A stretch of 64,000 nucleotides of DNA from UBA583 sp964429995 (GTDB lineage Archaea > Nanobdellota > Nanobdellia > Woesearchaeales > UBA583). Each line of letters opens with the position of its first letter. Position 1 is the first letter of the stretch. Shown here in pieces: positions 37,996-46,843 of this stretch. Under the pieces are notes generated by a model. The model made no database searches, was not told the origin of the DNA, and worked only from the letters and a program-made list of their open reading frames with translations. Location: NCBI GenBank assembly GCA_964429995.1, contig CAYSDY010000004.1, positions 8,047 through 72,046 on the forward strand. The letters run 5' to 3'. A program made the translations under genes and the position numbers.

Positions 37996-38520
37996 ATGAC
38001 TAAAATTAATCCAATATACTCTTTTGAGTTTAACAGGGTGCTTAATCCAAAGCTAACAGAGATAGAACAAATACAAAATTTTGCATCAATAATAAGCGAT
38101 AAGGATAGGTTTGAATCAATATTGCCAATACTAAATAAAAAAAAGGAAATAATTGAAAAATTTTCAGGATTTACACTAAATGAAAATTATGATGTTTATA
38201 TTGTAAGATGCGAAATTTTCAATTCTTTTTCACTTCCAATAACAGTTGATTATTCAATAGATCATTATGAAATATTAATTTTTACATTAAAAGAAATATT
38301 AAAACAATCTATTCAAATAAGATTTCCAAATGAATTGATAAGAGAACAGTACATAAATGCTTTTATCGAATTTACATTTAAAAATGATGAAAAAATGTTA
38401 AATTCTCTATCAACAATTCATAAAGCATCAAAAAACATAGAACAACAATATGAAAAAATTTCAATAGATTTTGAGTCTAAAACACTAAAAGAGTATATAG
38501 AAGAATTATACAATAATTAA
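37996..38520 (+). CDS. Hypothetical helical protein
   Basis: 174 residues, soluble, not recognised. Predicted mostly helical, with conserved-looking stretches YSFEFNRVLNPKLTEIEQIQ and a C-terminal coiled-coil-like region. The ATG of lgt follows its stop by 1 bp, so the two genes are co-transcribed. No catalytic motif seen. Confidence 0.6.
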   Translation: MTKINPIYSFEFNRVLNPKLTEIEQIQNFASIISDKDRFESILPILNKKKEIIEKFSGFTLNENYDVYIVRCEIFNSFSLPITVDYSIDHYEILIFTLKEILKQSIQIRFPNELIREQYINAFIEFTFKNDEKMLNSLSTIHKASKNIEQQYEKISIDFESKTLKEYIEELYNN

Positions 38521-38521
38521 A

Positions 38522-39340
38522 ATGATATCTCCAAATGCCATACAATTAGGTTTTATAAATATAACATGGTATGGAATAATTTATTTTATAGGATTTTTGT
38601 TCTCTTTTTTTTACATAAAACATCAAATGATAAAAATGAATATAAAAGAAGAAAATACAGAAACCTTCTTCATTTATTTTACATTGTTTTCATTATTAGG
38701 AGCAAGATTATTTGAAATATTTTTTTATAATTTTGAATATTTCAGGTCAAATCCTATAAAAATTTTTGCAGTATGGCAGGGAGGAATGTCTGTACATGGT
38801 GCTATGCTATTTGGATTTTTAACTATAATATGCTATTGCAGAAAAAACAAAATAAATTACTTAAAACTTACAGATATAATAGTAGTTCCTCTATCTTTAG
38901 GCCTTGCCTTTGGAAGACTTGCAAATTTTATTAATCAGGAGCTTGTAGGAATAGTTACAAAAAATTCAATAGGAATAGTATTTAGTGCTTATGACAACAA
39001 TAAAAGACTCCCTTATCAACTATTTGAAGGATTCAAAAATCTTATCATATTCCAAGTTCTTTTTTTTATAAAAACTTTCAAAGAAACAAAAGATGGGTTT
39101 TTGACAGCATTATTTATAATAACTTACAGTTCACTAAGATTCATCATAGATTTTACCAAGGAAATAGAAAATACATCTAAAATCTTGTTTATGCCTGTTG
39201 GACATTTTTTTTCACTAATTTACTTGATTATAGGTTTAATATTGTTAATCAAACTTATCACAAGAAAAAACATTCTTCTTAAAAAAGAAATAAAACAGAA
39301 AAATATTACCTGCAACATAAAAGCTAACAAGAAACAATAG
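38522..39340 (+). CDS. lgt: Prolipoprotein diacylglyceryl transferase
   Basis: 272 residues, about seven membrane helices. Lgt features are ITWYGIIYFIGFLF, FSLLGARLFEIFF, AVWQGGMSVHGAM, the signature LAFGRLANFINQELVG and RLPYQLFEGFKNL, and a late LRFIIDFTKE. By family it moves diacylglycerol from a phospholipid to the lipobox cysteine of prolipoproteins. Lgt implies lipoproteins, or an analogous archaeal-lipid reaction, in this organism. Its last 96 bp overlap the converging membrane-protein gene. Confidence 0.92.
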   Translation: MISPNAIQLGFINITWYGIIYFIGFLFSFFYIKHQMIKMNIKEENTETFFIYFTLFSLLGARLFEIFFYNFEYFRSNPIKIFAVWQGGMSVHGAMLFGFLTIICYCRKNKINYLKLTDIIVVPLSLGLAFGRLANFINQELVGIVTKNSIGIVFSAYDNNKRLPYQLFEGFKNLIIFQVLFFIKTFKETKDGFLTALFIITYSSLRFIIDFTKEIENTSKILFMPVGHFFSLIYLIIGLILLIKLITRKNILLKKEIKQKNITCNIKANKKQ

Positions 39341-41248
39341 TCTTAAACATGTAACAAAATATATTATGTCATTTAATGAATTATTCTTCTTATCTGGCAT
39401 AAACAAAGATCCTACATATGCACTATCAAGATTAATTTCAACCAAATACTTCTCATCATCAATTTTTTTTAAAGAATAAAAATTTTCTCCAAGAAAATAT
39501 ATCATTGAAATATTATTTGAAAGAAACTGCCCCTTCTTTGGATCATACTTGCTTTTTAAATCAAAATTAACATTAGAATTGCTTAAAAAAAACAAATCAT
39601 CACACAAAGGATTTATATCATAAAAATCAAAATAAAGAAAATCCTTATGTTTTTCACTAAAATAAACCATACTTCCTGTATTAACCTTAAGATCTGAGAA
39701 TGCAGTAATTGTTGCATTAAAACAATCCTTATATCTATATGTCATTTTAAATCTGGAATTTTTATAACTGTTTAAATCAGAATATATATTATTATAATCC
39801 AAAAAATCAGTTCCAAGGCTCTCTCTTTCAACTTTTGATAATGTATTAAATTCTTCTTTTAATGAGCTAAAAGAATACATGCAAATATAAAACATGAAAA
39901 AAGATATTACAAATACGTAAAAGATTTTATTAAAAAAACACTTATGTCTTTTAAATTCAAAAGAGACAAAAAATAATGTTAAAACAAAAAAAATCGCTAA
40001 AATAAGTAATACATACTGGTTGAAAAAGTTGTTTATAACTATATTTGATGTGTATATATCTATTCCTTTAACTGTTGATGACAAAGGTAAACCTATCTTT
40101 ATTGGAAAATCAAGCCCTTTTAGAAAAATCCATATAAAACAAAGAGCAATAAATGAAGAAATAACAAATGTTTTAATTTTATAAGGTATTTTAACCGGTG
40201 TTTCTGCAACATTATTATAGTATATATAAAATGGCAAAAGTAACATAAGATACATAAATAAAAGACTCAATATATAATATAAAAGTAAAAATACGATTAA
40301 AAAATAATCAGAATTAAGGCCTATCATATCATAATATATTCTACTTTCTGCTATGTCAAAAAAATTAAATAATGAAACATGTTCTCTACCTAAAACATTA
40401 AGACTTGAAAAATAAAGTGTGTTTTGTGTTCCTATAGTATAAGGAACCAAATAAACTCCAACATCAACAAGTAAATGAAGTAAAAGCAAAAAGGACATTC
40501 CAGTAAAAAAAGTACTTTTTTGTGAAAACAGTGAAATAAGCTTTTGATAGAAATCATTTCCTGAATTTGTCACATCATTTAAAAAAACAGAAACTTTTGA
40601 GTCAAAATGATGCAATATAAGTTTAAAAGCATAGTATAAAAGACCAAATACCAAAATAACAGAATCAACCGCTAAAGCAAACCACTCCATAAAAAAGTTA
40701 AATATAACAAGAACAAAGAAAAGAAGATATCCAATTGAAAACAAATGTATCATTATAAAAGAAAAATATGTTTGTGAAAAATTGAAGCTTCCCAAAAAAG
40801 ATTTCTCATGTATTTTATTCTTTATTATAAGATTTATTGAAAAAAATATAGTTAAAAGCAAACCTACAATAAACATAGAATAAATAAACATATTATAATT
40901 GTCTGGGATTTTTAAAAGAACAAAATGAAAGAGTGGAAAATTTACAACAGACACAGCATTAGTTCTAACATATAAAACTAATGATTTAACTATTGTCATG
41001 AAACAAAATGAAACTATAAATGCAATATCATATTTTTTGAGCCTATAGCCAATAAGCAGTCTTGTAATGCTTATTCTGTAAAACAGATAGCCTATAAGTA
41101 CCCAAGAAAGTATTTTTTTAAAAAAATCCAAATCGTTAGGAATAATGTTAAAAAAATCTACAATATTAAGAATAATAAGGAAAGCAAAATATAACAATAT
41201 AAAAAATTTTTTCATATCAAAAAATAACATACTAAACTTTTCATTCAT
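39245..41248 (-). CDS. Large polytopic membrane protein, unknown
   Basis: 667 residues from the ATG ending at 41248; a GTG at 41293 would add 15 residues but leaves no promoter room, while TTTATAAA lies 26-33 nt before the ATG. About a dozen hydrophobic helices, then from ~residue 480 an extracytoplasmic domain (YRYKDCFNATITAFSDL, DINPLCDDLFFLSNSN) with a pair of cysteines, and a final helix. The family is not recognised. Its 3' end overlaps lgt antisense by 96 bp. It is divergently transcribed from a CPBP-like gene over a shared TATA box. Confidence 0.7.
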   Translation of the reverse strand: MNEKFSMLFFDMKKFFILLYFAFLIILNIVDFFNIIPNDLDFFKKILSWVLIGYLFYRISITRLLIGYRLKKYDIAFIVSFCFMTIVKSLVLYVRTNAVSVVNFPLFHFVLLKIPDNYNMFIYSMFIVGLLLTIFFSINLIIKNKIHEKSFLGSFNFSQTYFSFIMIHLFSIGYLLFFVLVIFNFFMEWFALAVDSVILVFGLLYYAFKLILHHFDSKVSVFLNDVTNSGNDFYQKLISLFSQKSTFFTGMSFLLLLHLLVDVGVYLVPYTIGTQNTLYFSSLNVLGREHVSLFNFFDIAESRIYYDMIGLNSDYFLIVFLLLYYILSLLFMYLMLLLPFYIYYNNVAETPVKIPYKIKTFVISSFIALCFIWIFLKGLDFPIKIGLPLSSTVKGIDIYTSNIVINNFFNQYVLLILAIFFVLTLFFVSFEFKRHKCFFNKIFYVFVISFFMFYICMYSFSSLKEEFNTLSKVERESLGTDFLDYNNIYSDLNSYKNSRFKMTYRYKDCFNATITAFSDLKVNTGSMVYFSEKHKDFLYFDFYDINPLCDDLFFLSNSNVNFDLKSKYDPKKGQFLSNNISMIYFLGENFYSLKKIDDEKYLVEINLDSAYVGSLFMPDKKNNSLNDIIYFVTCLRLLFLVSFYVAGNIFLFYFFFKKNVFSCDKFD

Positions 41249-41273
41249 CGCTATACTTTCATATTTAAAAAAT

Positions 41274-41281
41274 TTTATAAA
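41274..41281. promoter_or_regulatory. Shared bidirectional TATA box
   Basis: Palindromic TTTATAAA between divergent genes: 22-29 nt before the + strand ATG at 41303 and 26-33 nt before the - strand ATG at 41248. One box may serve both leaderless transcripts. Confidence 0.5.
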
Positions 41282-41302
41282 CTTTTCCTGCACATAACAA
41301 GT

Positions 41303-42169
41303 ATGCTTAAAAAAATATGCAACATTTTTTCACTTGAAAAAAAATCAGTATTTCTTATAAATTCTTCACTTATTATACTTATGATATTCTTTTTGTACTT
41401 TAATATCCCAGTAAAATATTTTTTTTATATAAATATGACAAGCACAATAACTATTTCATATTTTTTTTTTAAAAGATCCCGTCTACTATCAAAATCATTA
41501 ATTTTAACAAACATGTTCATTTTTTTCTATTTCTTATATCCATACATTGCAGATTTTCTATTTTTTCTGTTTGAAAGTCAAAGCTATCTTTACATTCTAT
41601 TTTATAATATACTAATAGCATTCATTTTTCTTGAATTTTCATCTAACAGAGATGAATTCTTAAAAAATATAAAATCTGTTAATCTTAAATTAATATTATG
41701 CGTATTTATACTCGGTCTGTTCTTTGGAACTTTATTTTATATAAGTAAAGAACCTGTTCCAATATCACTTTTTAATCCTAAATCAAGCGATTATTTTGTA
41801 AAGATAATTATTTTTACACTCATTCTCTCAATATCAGAACAAATGATTTTTTCAGGATTTCTATTTAATACATACAAAAAACTCAATACATCATCAATTG
41901 CAATGACACAAACAACAATTTTTTTTGTGATGTTTCATCTTTTAAGATTTGAAAATCTTATAATTTCATTTATAAGATATTCTGACTCTTTTTTTCTATT
42001 TAATATGATTTTTTATTATATCCTTCTTGGTCTATTTATGATTACGGCAATTTATTTGTATAATCTTAATTCAAGCAAGTACAAAGGAAATATCATATAC
42101 CCTATAATACTTCATTTCATAACAGATTTAACAATATTTGTGTTGATAAAGTTTATAGGAATCTATTGA
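41303..42169 (+). CDS. CPBP-like membrane protein with degenerate active site
   Basis: 288 residues, about eight membrane helices. The CPBP (CAAX protease and bacteriocin-processing) pattern is present late: SEQMIFSGFL where EExxxR is expected, then FVMFHLL (FxxxH) and ILHFITDL (HxxxD). The second Glu is Gln and the Arg is missing, so Rce1-type proteolysis is doubtful; a non-catalytic or divergent role is possible. Divergent from the large membrane protein. Confidence 0.7.
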   Translation: MLKKICNIFSLEKKSVFLINSSLIILMIFFLYFNIPVKYFFYINMTSTITISYFFFKRSRLLSKSLILTNMFIFFYFLYPYIADFLFFLFESQSYLYILFYNILIAFIFLEFSSNRDEFLKNIKSVNLKLILCVFILGLFFGTLFYISKEPVPISLFNPKSSDYFVKIIIFTLILSISEQMIFSGFLFNTYKKLNTSSIAMTQTTIFFVMFHLLRFENLIISFIRYSDSFFLFNMIFYYILLGLFMITAIYLYNLNSSKYKGNIIYPIILHFITDLTIFVLIKFIGIY

Positions 42170-42258
42170 GAATTTTGAAAAACAAACTTTCAAAAATATA
42201 TTAATCAAAAAATAACACCAAAAATTTATATTATGATAACACTGATAAATATATTATA

Positions 42259-42723
42259 ATGCACAAAAAAAGTCAAATCCCATTTTTAAAGACCATAGTA
42301 ATATTATTAATACTCTCAACTGTACTAATCTCTTTTATTATTTTGTTAAGTCAAAGCAGAAATATAAATGTAGATACAAAAAAATTAAATGCACAAATAT
42401 CATTAAAAAGTATAATAAGAAACGATTGTTTTTCTGATGAATATGGAAAAATAGATATTGAATTATTCACAGAAGAAAATCTTAACAAATGCATTAAAAA
42501 CCAAGAGAATGTCGGTTTAAAATTAAGAATAAAAAATTTAAAAGATAATAAAATAGAAGAAACCATATATCTAAAAAAAGATTTTTTTAACTCAAATATA
42601 CCATTTTGCCAAGCAACTTCTTCAAATATCATCTGTAGTGAATTAAAATATCCAATAAATCTTATATCAAAAGGAATTGAAAATGAAAATTACGAATTAA
42701 TTGTTGATATTATATCAAAATAA
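42259..42723 (+). CDS. Single-pass exported protein, pilin-like N terminus
   Basis: 154 residues. Short basic N terminus (MHKKSQIPF) and one helix (LKTIVILLILSTVLISFIILL), then an extracytoplasmic domain with four cysteines (NDCFSD, NKCIKN, PFCQAT, IICSEL). The layout resembles small secreted or pilin-like DPANN proteins, but no family is recognised. Confidence 0.6.
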   Translation: MHKKSQIPFLKTIVILLILSTVLISFIILLSQSRNINVDTKKLNAQISLKSIIRNDCFSDEYGKIDIELFTEENLNKCIKNQENVGLKLRIKNLKDNKIEETIYLKKDFFNSNIPFCQATSSNIICSELKYPINLISKGIENENYELIVDIISK

Positions 42724-42889
42724 AACCACCAAAAAGTACTAAAAAAAAATACGTACTCATTAGTTATTAGTTAATATTATATAGTAAAAGAAATAGTATG
42801 TTTTATCATTAGAAAAAAGTAAAGTAACTTTGCTAAACGCAAATGGCAAACATTTTATGTAATCAGGTAGTCAGGAATAAACACAAACG
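42724..42889. promoter_or_regulatory. Regulatory spacer before the TrmB gene
   Basis: It contains AGTAAAGTAACTTTGCT, an imperfect palindrome, at about 42821-42837, then GCTAAACGCAAATGGCAAA. These could bind the TrmB product itself; unproven. No coding frame. Confidence 0.3.
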
Positions 42890-42897
42890 TTTATAAA
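42890..42897 (+). promoter_or_regulatory. TATA box of trmB-like gene
   Basis: TTTATAAA, 33-40 nt before the ATG at 42930; leaves a leader of only a few bases. Confidence 0.5.
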
Positions 42898-42929
42898 GAA
42901 TAAAATGTTAAATATAATAATAAACTAAA

Positions 42930-43733
42930 ATGGTAGTAAAAGAAGAATTTTTAAATACCCTAAGGCAGTATTTTAGTCTTAACTTATACGAGGTAAAAAT
43001 TTGGACTGCTCTTCTCTCAAGGAAAGTTGCAACAGCCGGTGAATTGAGTGACTTGGCAATAGTACCAAGATCAAGAACTTATGATGTGTTAGAATCACTT
43101 GAGAAAAAAGGCTTTGTAATGGTCAAATTGGGAAAACCTATAAAATACATTGCAATATCTCCTGCCGATGTAATAGATAGAGTAAAAAAAAGGGTTGCAG
43201 AAAGATCAGAAGAAAAACTGGACAAGCTTGAATCTTTAAGACACAGTAACATACTGCAGGATTTAGAACAGTTGCACGACCAAGGTATACAATTGGTTGA
43301 GCCAAGTGATTTAAGTGGAGCATTAAAGGGAAGATACAATTTATACAACCACTTAGAAGCTATGGTAAAAGGAGCTGAAAGTGAAGTAATAATAATGACA
43401 ACATCTACAGGTTTCTTAAGAAAAATAGAAGCATTAAGCCCAACATTTGAAGATTTAAAAGAAAGAGGCGTATCAATAAAGATAGCATGTCCAAGAACAG
43501 ATAAAACTGAAGAAATAGCTAAAGAATTAAAAGGAGTTGCTGAGGTAAGATTCACAGAAGAAGTAGAAGCAAGATTCTGCGTAATAGATGGGGAAGAAGT
43601 TTTATTTATGACACTTCATGATAAAGACATCTATCCTGCATATGATATAGGTGTCTGGGTAAACACTCCATTCTTTTCAAAAGCTTTACAACAACTTTTC
43701 GATGTTGCATGGAAAGTTATGAAAGGACTTTAA
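42930..43733 (+). CDS. TrmB-family transcriptional regulator
   Basis: 267 residues. N-terminal winged helix (FSLNLYEVKIWTALLSRKVA, then ELSDLAIVPRSRTYDVLESL and EKKGFVMVKLGKPIKY), a short coiled-coil (RSEEKLDKLESLR) and the PLD-like TrmB effector domain (ESEVIIMTTSTGFLRKIEAL, ARFCVIDGEEVLFM). TrmB proteins are archaeal sugar- or metabolite-responsive regulators of transport and metabolism. The codons are more G-rich than those of its neighbours, which may reflect high expression. No sugar transporter is adjacent, so its regulon cannot be inferred. Confidence 0.92.
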   Translation: MVVKEEFLNTLRQYFSLNLYEVKIWTALLSRKVATAGELSDLAIVPRSRTYDVLESLEKKGFVMVKLGKPIKYIAISPADVIDRVKKRVAERSEEKLDKLESLRHSNILQDLEQLHDQGIQLVEPSDLSGALKGRYNLYNHLEAMVKGAESEVIIMTTSTGFLRKIEALSPTFEDLKERGVSIKIACPRTDKTEEIAKELKGVAEVRFTEEVEARFCVIDGEEVLFMTLHDKDIYPAYDIGVWVNTPFFSKALQQLFDVAWKVMKGL

Positions 43734-43741
43734 TTAAAAAA

Positions 43742-44149
43742 TTATTTTTTTGAATTCTGAATATTATATAAATTAGCATTAAGTATTCTTATTTGGTTTT
43801 GCATTGACAAAAAAGCATGACTTGAATCATTTAAAAAATTAGTTAATTCATTACATTTTATTGATATATTTTCTGGATCAACAATTTCAACCGATGTAGG
43901 TGTATAATCTATTATAAAACCAAGCAATGAACCTATGTTTTCAAACTGAACTTCAACATCTAAAAAACCAGAATAAAGTGTTGTTTTCTCATCAAGCAAT
44001 GACTCTTCAAGTACAGAATCTTTAACTCTGTAATCGCCCTTTTTCTCTTTCAACTTGTCAAGAACCAAAGCTAAAGCCTTATCAACATTATCCTTTGGTT
44101 TTCCTGCAATCTCTATAATAAATTTAACAATTATCTTTGAACTAGTCAT
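43742..44149 (-). CDS. Hypothetical protein, likely conserved in related archaea
   Basis: 135 residues, soluble. IVKFIIEIAGKPKDNVDKAL then VLDKLKEKKGDYRVKD and TLYSGFLDVEVQFENIGSLL suggest a ferredoxin-like alpha/beta domain, then a helical tail. Function unknown to me. Convergent with the TrmB gene (8-bp gap). Confidence 0.6.
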   Translation of the reverse strand: MTSSKIIVKFIIEIAGKPKDNVDKALALVLDKLKEKKGDYRVKDSVLEESLLDEKTTLYSGFLDVEVQFENIGSLLGFIIDYTPTSVEIVDPENISIKCNELTNFLNDSSHAFLSMQNQIRILNANLYNIQNSKK

Positions 44150-44223
44150 AAAATATGATTTTTAACATCATTATTAAATCTTTGTAAAAAAAATAAGAAA
44201 CATATATGTAAAAAAATAATGGA

Positions 44224-44682
44224 TTAAAGCATCCATGCAGGTAATCTTGTCATAAATGGCTCAAGTGATGGTTTAATCATAAGTATATAATAAGGAGCAA
44301 AACCAACTAAAATTGCAACCAATAGTTTATGCCAAAACTTTTCCCTAAAGCCTCTTCCTCTTATCATTGCATGAACAGCAACCATCTTAAACAACATAAA
44401 CAGTGTAATTAAAATACATACTACAATACTTATACCATTTTCATCAACAAAAAGTATTGAATTAACAAAACTTGGTAAAATTCCCTGAGCCAAAAGCCAT
44501 GGAACATTTGTTGAAATAAAAACACCCACAAGTGCAAACAAGGCACCATGCCAAATATCTTTTAAGAATTCTCTTCCAGAACTCATATTCTCGTCTTCAT
44601 AAACAAAAAAAGCTTCAAGAGCTGCAACTCCTAAACCCACAAGAAGTGGAAGACCTATATGTAAATTTTCCGTTAAAACCAT
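44224..44682 (-). CDS. Four-helix membrane protein
   Basis: 152 residues, four predicted helices (LPLLVGLGVAALEAFFVY; GALFALVGVFISTNVPWLL; ISIVVCILITLFMLFKMVAV; LLVAILVGFAPYYILMI). Not recognised. It starts 10 bp after the scpA stop, so it is probably in the scpA operon; a link to chromosome segregation is only positional. Confidence 0.6.
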   Translation of the reverse strand: MVLTENLHIGLPLLVGLGVAALEAFFVYEDENMSSGREFLKDIWHGALFALVGVFISTNVPWLLAQGILPSFVNSILFVDENGISIVVCILITLFMLFKMVAVHAMIRGRGFREKFWHKLLVAILVGFAPYYILMIKPSLEPFMTRLPAWML

Positions 44683-44692
44683 TTTATAATTA

Positions 44693-45514
44693 TCATTGTA
44701 ACTCCTTATTTTTATATATTTTTATTTCCCCAAAAGTTTCATCTTGATTTAAAAGTATTTTTTCCTGATTGCTAAGATGTAGTAGCGGAATAAATTTTTC
44801 AAGCACATCTATTTTTGATTTTTTATCAGGATCAAAAAAATTTGAAAAACAAACATACTCACAATCATTAAGAAAAGATTCAATCAAAAGACATAATTCT
44901 TCTATAAGTTGACTTAAATCTTTTGGTTTCTTATCATATAATGGGCCATTATATTCAGCTTTAACCCTTTGGAAAAAATTTTTTTTCCTATTTGAGCTTT
45001 GATACATCGTCCTTTCAAGTGTTTTTATCAAATCAAAAATTGTAACTTTTCTTTTCCTTGCAATAGGATTTCTGTATTTAAGTTCATACTTATCTTTTTT
45101 AGGAGCAATAATGTCATTAAAATCAGAACTTATATCTTCATCATCATCAAAACCAAATTCAGAAGAAAGAACATTTATTGAAGAATCATCCATAAGGTTG
45201 ATTTCAGAAATCTTCTTATCCATCCCTCTTATGTCATTTTCAAGTAAAAATTCACTCTTATTTTTTAAAAGGTAAACCGCTATAAGAACAAATTTGCCAG
45301 ATACATCAAAATCAACAGATTCAAGTTTTTGCAATGTTTCAATATATTTTTTGGTAAATACGCTTATGTCTATGTCCCATGGATTTAATCCCTGCGAATC
45401 AATTATTTCATATAACAATGCTTTCCAGTCAACAAGATCTCTATTTACCGCTAAACTAAAAATCTTGTCTTGTGCAGTTAAAAGAACATCCATAGAATCT
45501 TTATCAGAAGACAT
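44693..45514 (-). CDS. scpA: Segregation and condensation protein A
   Basis: About 273 residues from the ATG ending at 45514, which has a TATA box 22-29 nt away. The kleisin pattern is clear: LLYEIIDSQGLNPWDIDISVFTKKYIETL and SGKFVLIAVYLLKNKSEFLL at the N terminus, an acidic linker, RKRKVTIFDLIKTLERTM, and a winged-helix C terminus (DVLEKFIPLLHLSNQEKILL). ScpA bridges the SMC ATPase heads with ScpB. ScpB is at 57208-57759; SMC is not in the window. Confidence 0.92.
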   Translation of the reverse strand: MSSDKDSMDVLLTAQDKIFSLAVNRDLVDWKALLYEIIDSQGLNPWDIDISVFTKKYIETLQKLESVDFDVSGKFVLIAVYLLKNKSEFLLENDIRGMDKKISEINLMDDSSINVLSSEFGFDDDEDISSDFNDIIAPKKDKYELKYRNPIARKRKVTIFDLIKTLERTMYQSSNRKKNFFQRVKAEYNGPLYDKKPKDLSQLIEELCLLIESFLNDCEYVCFSNFFDPDKKSKIDVLEKFIPLLHLSNQEKILLNQDETFGEIKIYKNKELQ

Positions 45515-45535
45515 AAATATTTTGACAAAATAAAG

Positions 45536-45543
45536 TTTATAAA
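45536..45543. promoter_or_regulatory. Shared bidirectional TATA box
   Basis: Palindromic TTTATAAA 22-29 nt before scpA (45514) and 26-33 nt before the exported-protein gene (45569). Confidence 0.5.
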
Positions 45544-45568
45544 GATTTGTCTTTACTACAATAAGAAA

Positions 45569-46843
45569 ATGATTTATTTTAAAGAACATTTAAAGAAAAT
45601 AAGTATGAAACATATTATCTTTTATTTTTTAACCCTTTTGCTATGCATAAGTTATGCAAACGCAGGATTTTACAATGCAAGTTACACCAATCTTAATGTA
45701 GAAAAAAATGGATGGTGCAAAGATCTTGAAATCACCTTTAAAGTATACAATGAAACTGATTATTCAAATAAAGAGAAAATGTTGAGCAAATTATGTAGTG
45801 CTTCAAACAACTGTTTTAGCAATGAATGTCATTTAGACAAGAACAAAAACAAAGAAAAATGTGAAAATTGCAGTAATTGTTATTTCTTTCGTGAAATAAG
45901 AAATGCCAAAGTCATAATTTATGACGGTCCACTAAGAAGTAGACCCATTCTTTTTGAAACAAAAACAAACTCTTCAAGCGAATTTTCTTATATTTTTAAA
46001 CAGGAAAATCAATATCTTATTGAAATAATTTCAGAAGAAGACAAAAAAGGTAATAAAATCAATCAATACAACGATTATGAAGAATTATTAAGCATAATTA
46101 ACTGTAACATCAAAAACAATCCAGCAATAAACACACAAAACAGTAAAAATCAAACTTTTAATTATCTTAACAATCAGATAGTATTAGAAATTAAAAACAC
46201 AAACATAAATCAATCATCTCAAATACAGATTAAAGACAAACCTCAATTAACAAATATGCCAAAAGATGTAATACAATCATTCTCAGTAATAAATGAAAAT
46301 CCTGAAAATCAATATGACAAGATTGATCTAAAAATTAAAAAGCCTGAACAGGAAAATTTCTCATTATTAATGTACAACCAAGATAAATACGCATGGGATA
46401 CAATTAGCAACTTTAAAACAGAAAATGGATACATAATAATAGATAATGCAAGTACAGGAATATACTCAATAACATCTCCTCTGGAAAAACAAGATGATAT
46501 AAAATCAAATCAATCTCAAATAGAGCAAAATATATCAAATCAGACAAATAAAACAACAACTGTAAATACAAAAGTACCTGCTAAAAAATCAAATACAAAA
46601 ACCATATTGATAATACTTTTGTTAGGATTAGCAGTATTAATATTTTTAAAATTTAAAAAAAAGAGTTCTTCAAAACCACAAGAAGCCTTAGAAATAACAA
46701 ACATTGATTTAGCATTTGAAAAAACAAAAGAATATGTAAACAAATACAAAAAAGAGTTTTCAAAAGATCAGATATACAGAAAACTTATAGAAGCACAAGT
46801 TCCAAAAGAAACAATTGACAAAGTATTTGAAGAAGAATTTTAG
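45569..46843 (+). CDS. Exported Cys-rich protein with C-terminal membrane anchor
   Basis: 424 residues. Signal peptide KHIIFYFLTLLLCISYANAG; the ATG at 45569 fits the leaderless TATA spacing, with 45605 as the alternative. An external domain with a cysteine cluster (KLCSASNNCFSNECHLDK; KCENCSNCYFF) is followed by a PGF/Ig-like stretch (FSLLMYNQDKYAWDTI), a linker rich in sequons, one helix (KTILIILLLGLAVLIFLKF) and a cytoplasmic helical tail (QIYRKLIEAQVPKETIDKVF). The family is not named; a surface sensor or anchor is possible. Overlaps the lonB end by 4 bp. Confidence 0.7.
   Translation: MIYFKEHLKKISMKHIIFYFLTLLLCISYANAGFYNASYTNLNVEKNGWCKDLEITFKVYNETDYSNKEKMLSKLCSASNNCFSNECHLDKNKNKEKCENCSNCYFFREIRNAKVIIYDGPLRSRPILFETKTNSSSEFSYIFKQENQYLIEIISEEDKKGNKINQYNDYEELLSIINCNIKNNPAINTQNSKNQTFNYLNNQIVLEIKNTNINQSSQIQIKDKPQLTNMPKDVIQSFSVINENPENQYDKIDLKIKKPEQENFSLLMYNQDKYAWDTISNFKTENGYIIIDNASTGIYSITSPLEKQDDIKSNQSQIEQNISNQTNKTTTVNTKVPAKKSNTKTILIILLLGLAVLIFLKFKKKSSSKPQEALEITNIDLAFEKTKEYVNKYKKEFSKDQIYRKLIEAQVPKETIDKVFEEEF

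Noticed and set aside
43079..43555. 158-residue - strand frame opposite the TrmB gene
   Set aside because: Antisense to a well-supported regulator; arises from its codon usage.
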